In this document: positions 63,154 through 64,000 of the stretch, piece by piece | Layout: every line of letters starts with the position of its first letter | Numbering within the stretch: position 1 is the first letter of the stretch | Assembly: GCA_019751815.1 (NCBI GenBank) | Contig: JAIEMW010000004.1 | Location: 911,933-975,932, forward strand | DNA: 64,000 nucleotides | Source of the DNA: Cyanobacteriota bacterium | Lineage (GTDB): Bacteria > Cyanobacteriota > Vampirovibrionia > Vampirovibrionales > Vampirovibrionaceae | Reading direction: 5' to 3' | Translations under genes and position numbers: made by a program | Notes under the pieces: model-generated | What the model was told of the DNA's origin: nothing | Database searches by the model: none | The model's input: only the letters and a program-made list of their open reading frames with translations

Positions 63154-63900
63154 GTGATGCCCTTGCCCATACTCTATTCTGTCAGACTCTGGTTGGCCGC
63201 TATCGTCACCGTGATACTCATATGGCCTGCGTTTATAGTGCCTGCCTTTGCCCGACGTGGACAAGACGGGAATGTTAGCCCCTACAATCCAGGTGTCTGG
63301 GACGGAATCTATACTGAGGGAAAATCTGGCACCGAAGGGGATCTCAATGACCCCAAAAATAGCGAGGGAAAAACGGGAGTAAGCCCCGATCCACAGCATT
63401 ATTACATTCCACCGCCACGGTATTTTTACGACGTTGAAAAAGACGATATCACTGTCCGCCGTGCCCCGGATTATAACAAAGATGCCTTGGTCACCCTGAT
63501 GCAACCGTTTCGCTATCAAAATCAATGGATACCCAAGGGTTATTACCACGTTCATCTGGGGAAATTTGACGCTGGTTCAGAAAAGCACCCAATCAACCTC
63601 TCGACTGAGGCAGCCATTCAACCACCCGAATTGCCCAGGTCTCGCTTGAGTCGGCTGCGAGATAAAACCCCCCTGTTAAAATCCGATAAGCCCCCTGAAG
63701 ACTTTCATTCCGTGATCTTTAAGCAACTCGGCAGAGTGATCGCGGTGCTGCCCATCACCAATAAAGAGCTGTATGAGCCCCAAAAGGGCCAGGTAAAGCA
63801 GTACAAAAAACCCAAGGCCATTGTGGTGTTTGAACAACAGCACCCCGTTCTAAAAATTGTCTACCGCCGGATTATCTATTCATGCCAACTTCCACAGTAG
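63154..63900 (+). CDS. Secreted or membrane-anchored protein, unknown
   Basis: 248 residues from GTG 63154 (or ATG 63157). The N-terminal hydrophobic stretch LWLAAIVTVILIWPAFIVPA is followed by AFARR, a plausible signal-peptidase site. A Gly/Asp/Pro/Tyr-rich middle (YNPGVWDGIYTEGKSGTEGD; YYIPPPRYFYDVEKDD) and a basic C-terminal domain ending KIVYRRIIYSCQLPQ follow. It begins five bases after rpe and so is probably cotranscribed. No family recognised. Confidence 0.65.
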   Translation: MMPLPILYSVRLWLAAIVTVILIWPAFIVPAFARRGQDGNVSPYNPGVWDGIYTEGKSGTEGDLNDPKNSEGKTGVSPDPQHYYIPPPRYFYDVEKDDITVRRAPDYNKDALVTLMQPFRYQNQWIPKGYYHVHLGKFDAGSEKHPINLSTEAAIQPPELPRSRLSRLRDKTPLLKSDKPPEDFHSVIFKQLGRVIAVLPITNKELYEPQKGQVKQYKKPKAIVVFEQQHPVLKIVYRRIIYSCQLPQ

Positions 63901-63941
63901 CCTTAAACCCGGTACAATAAGTCAAAATCACAATTTAGGGG

Positions 63942-64000
63942 ATGTCTTTAGTGATACTGGAAGCGTTCAGTCAGCGCCTGCAACAAGAGTACGGGGGGAT
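63942..64000 (+). CDS. Start of a further gene (cut by window end)
   Basis: A frame open to the window edge reads from ATG 63942 or, better placed, GTG 63951 (AGGGG nine bases upstream): ILEAFSQRLQQEYGG. TACAAT at about 63913 may be its -10. Too little sequence to name. Confidence 0.4.
   Translation, partial: MSLVILEAFSQRLQQEYGG

Overview
The window looks like a chromosomal segment from a diderm, flagellated bacterium of moderate GC. It carries two complete TolC-type efflux sets (RND and ABC-2), lipoproteins with lipoboxes, FlhB beside a FliA-like sigma factor, and ordinary housekeeping genes (metH, uvrA, argF, surE, cinA, rpe, Xaa-Pro aminopeptidase). A family-10-like glycoside hydrolase of a type common in cyanobacteria and several lineage-specific small proteins with an N-terminal I-x-F-G motif make a cyanobacteria-related lineage (Vampirovibrionia/Melainabacteria-like) my best guess. 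I cannot prove the taxonomy from the sequence alone.

Layout. Positions 1-4910 (minus) hold a tightly overlapping operon: an OleC-like AMP-forming ligase, a UbiA-type membrane prenyltransferase and a PEP-synthase/PPDK-like protein cut by the window edge. Positions 5176-11036 (minus) encode an RND pump with its adaptor and outer-membrane channel, preceded by a ChrB-N-like regulator gene (11206-11847). Positions 12118-24984 form a genomic island bounded by a perfect 48-bp direct repeat that is the 3' half of tRNA-Glu(UUC); the intact tRNA is at 24940-25012. The island carries an AAA+ ATPase with a DUF234-type C-terminus, a broken HTH (Xis-like) gene, a complete type I CRISPR-Cas system of the Cmx/'I-MYXAN' (I-B-like) kind (cas6-cas3-cas8-small subunit-cas7-cas5-cas4/cas1-cas2), a 17-repeat array, and a broken MT-A70 methyltransferase directly after the last repeat. 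No integrase is visible.

The most striking signal is upstream of cas6. Two degenerate CRISPR repeats on the minus strand (14306-14386) enclose a short pseudo-spacer. Its first 14 nt match the DNA between the -35 and -10 of the predicted cas promoter (14482-14495) at 12 positions. The only mismatches are at positions 6 and 12, the bases normally flipped out in type I crRNA-DNA pairing, and the match is preceded by 5'-ATG. This is what a crRNA-like guide that makes the effector complex repress its own promoter (CreA/CreR-like) would look like. Palindromic AATCNNGATT sites and a large 5'-leader hairpin add possible further control.

The rest is ordinary chromosome with some less common genes. 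These are a GH35 beta-galactosidase with a small partner (25128-28277), a secreted HAD phosphatase with an OppA-like lipoprotein, metH, two Asn/Ser/Thr-rich proteins of unknown role, the glycoside hydrolase, a HEAT-repeat protein, cinA, a Cys/Gly-rich small protein next to a divergent YidD-domain protein, a TPR protein, uvrA, argF, surE, small unknowns, an HlyD/ABC/ABC-2/TolC-type exporter (50072-54756), a large membrane protein, sigma-28-like factor and flhB, two small membrane proteins, peptidases of families M24 and M14, rpe, and an unknown secreted protein.
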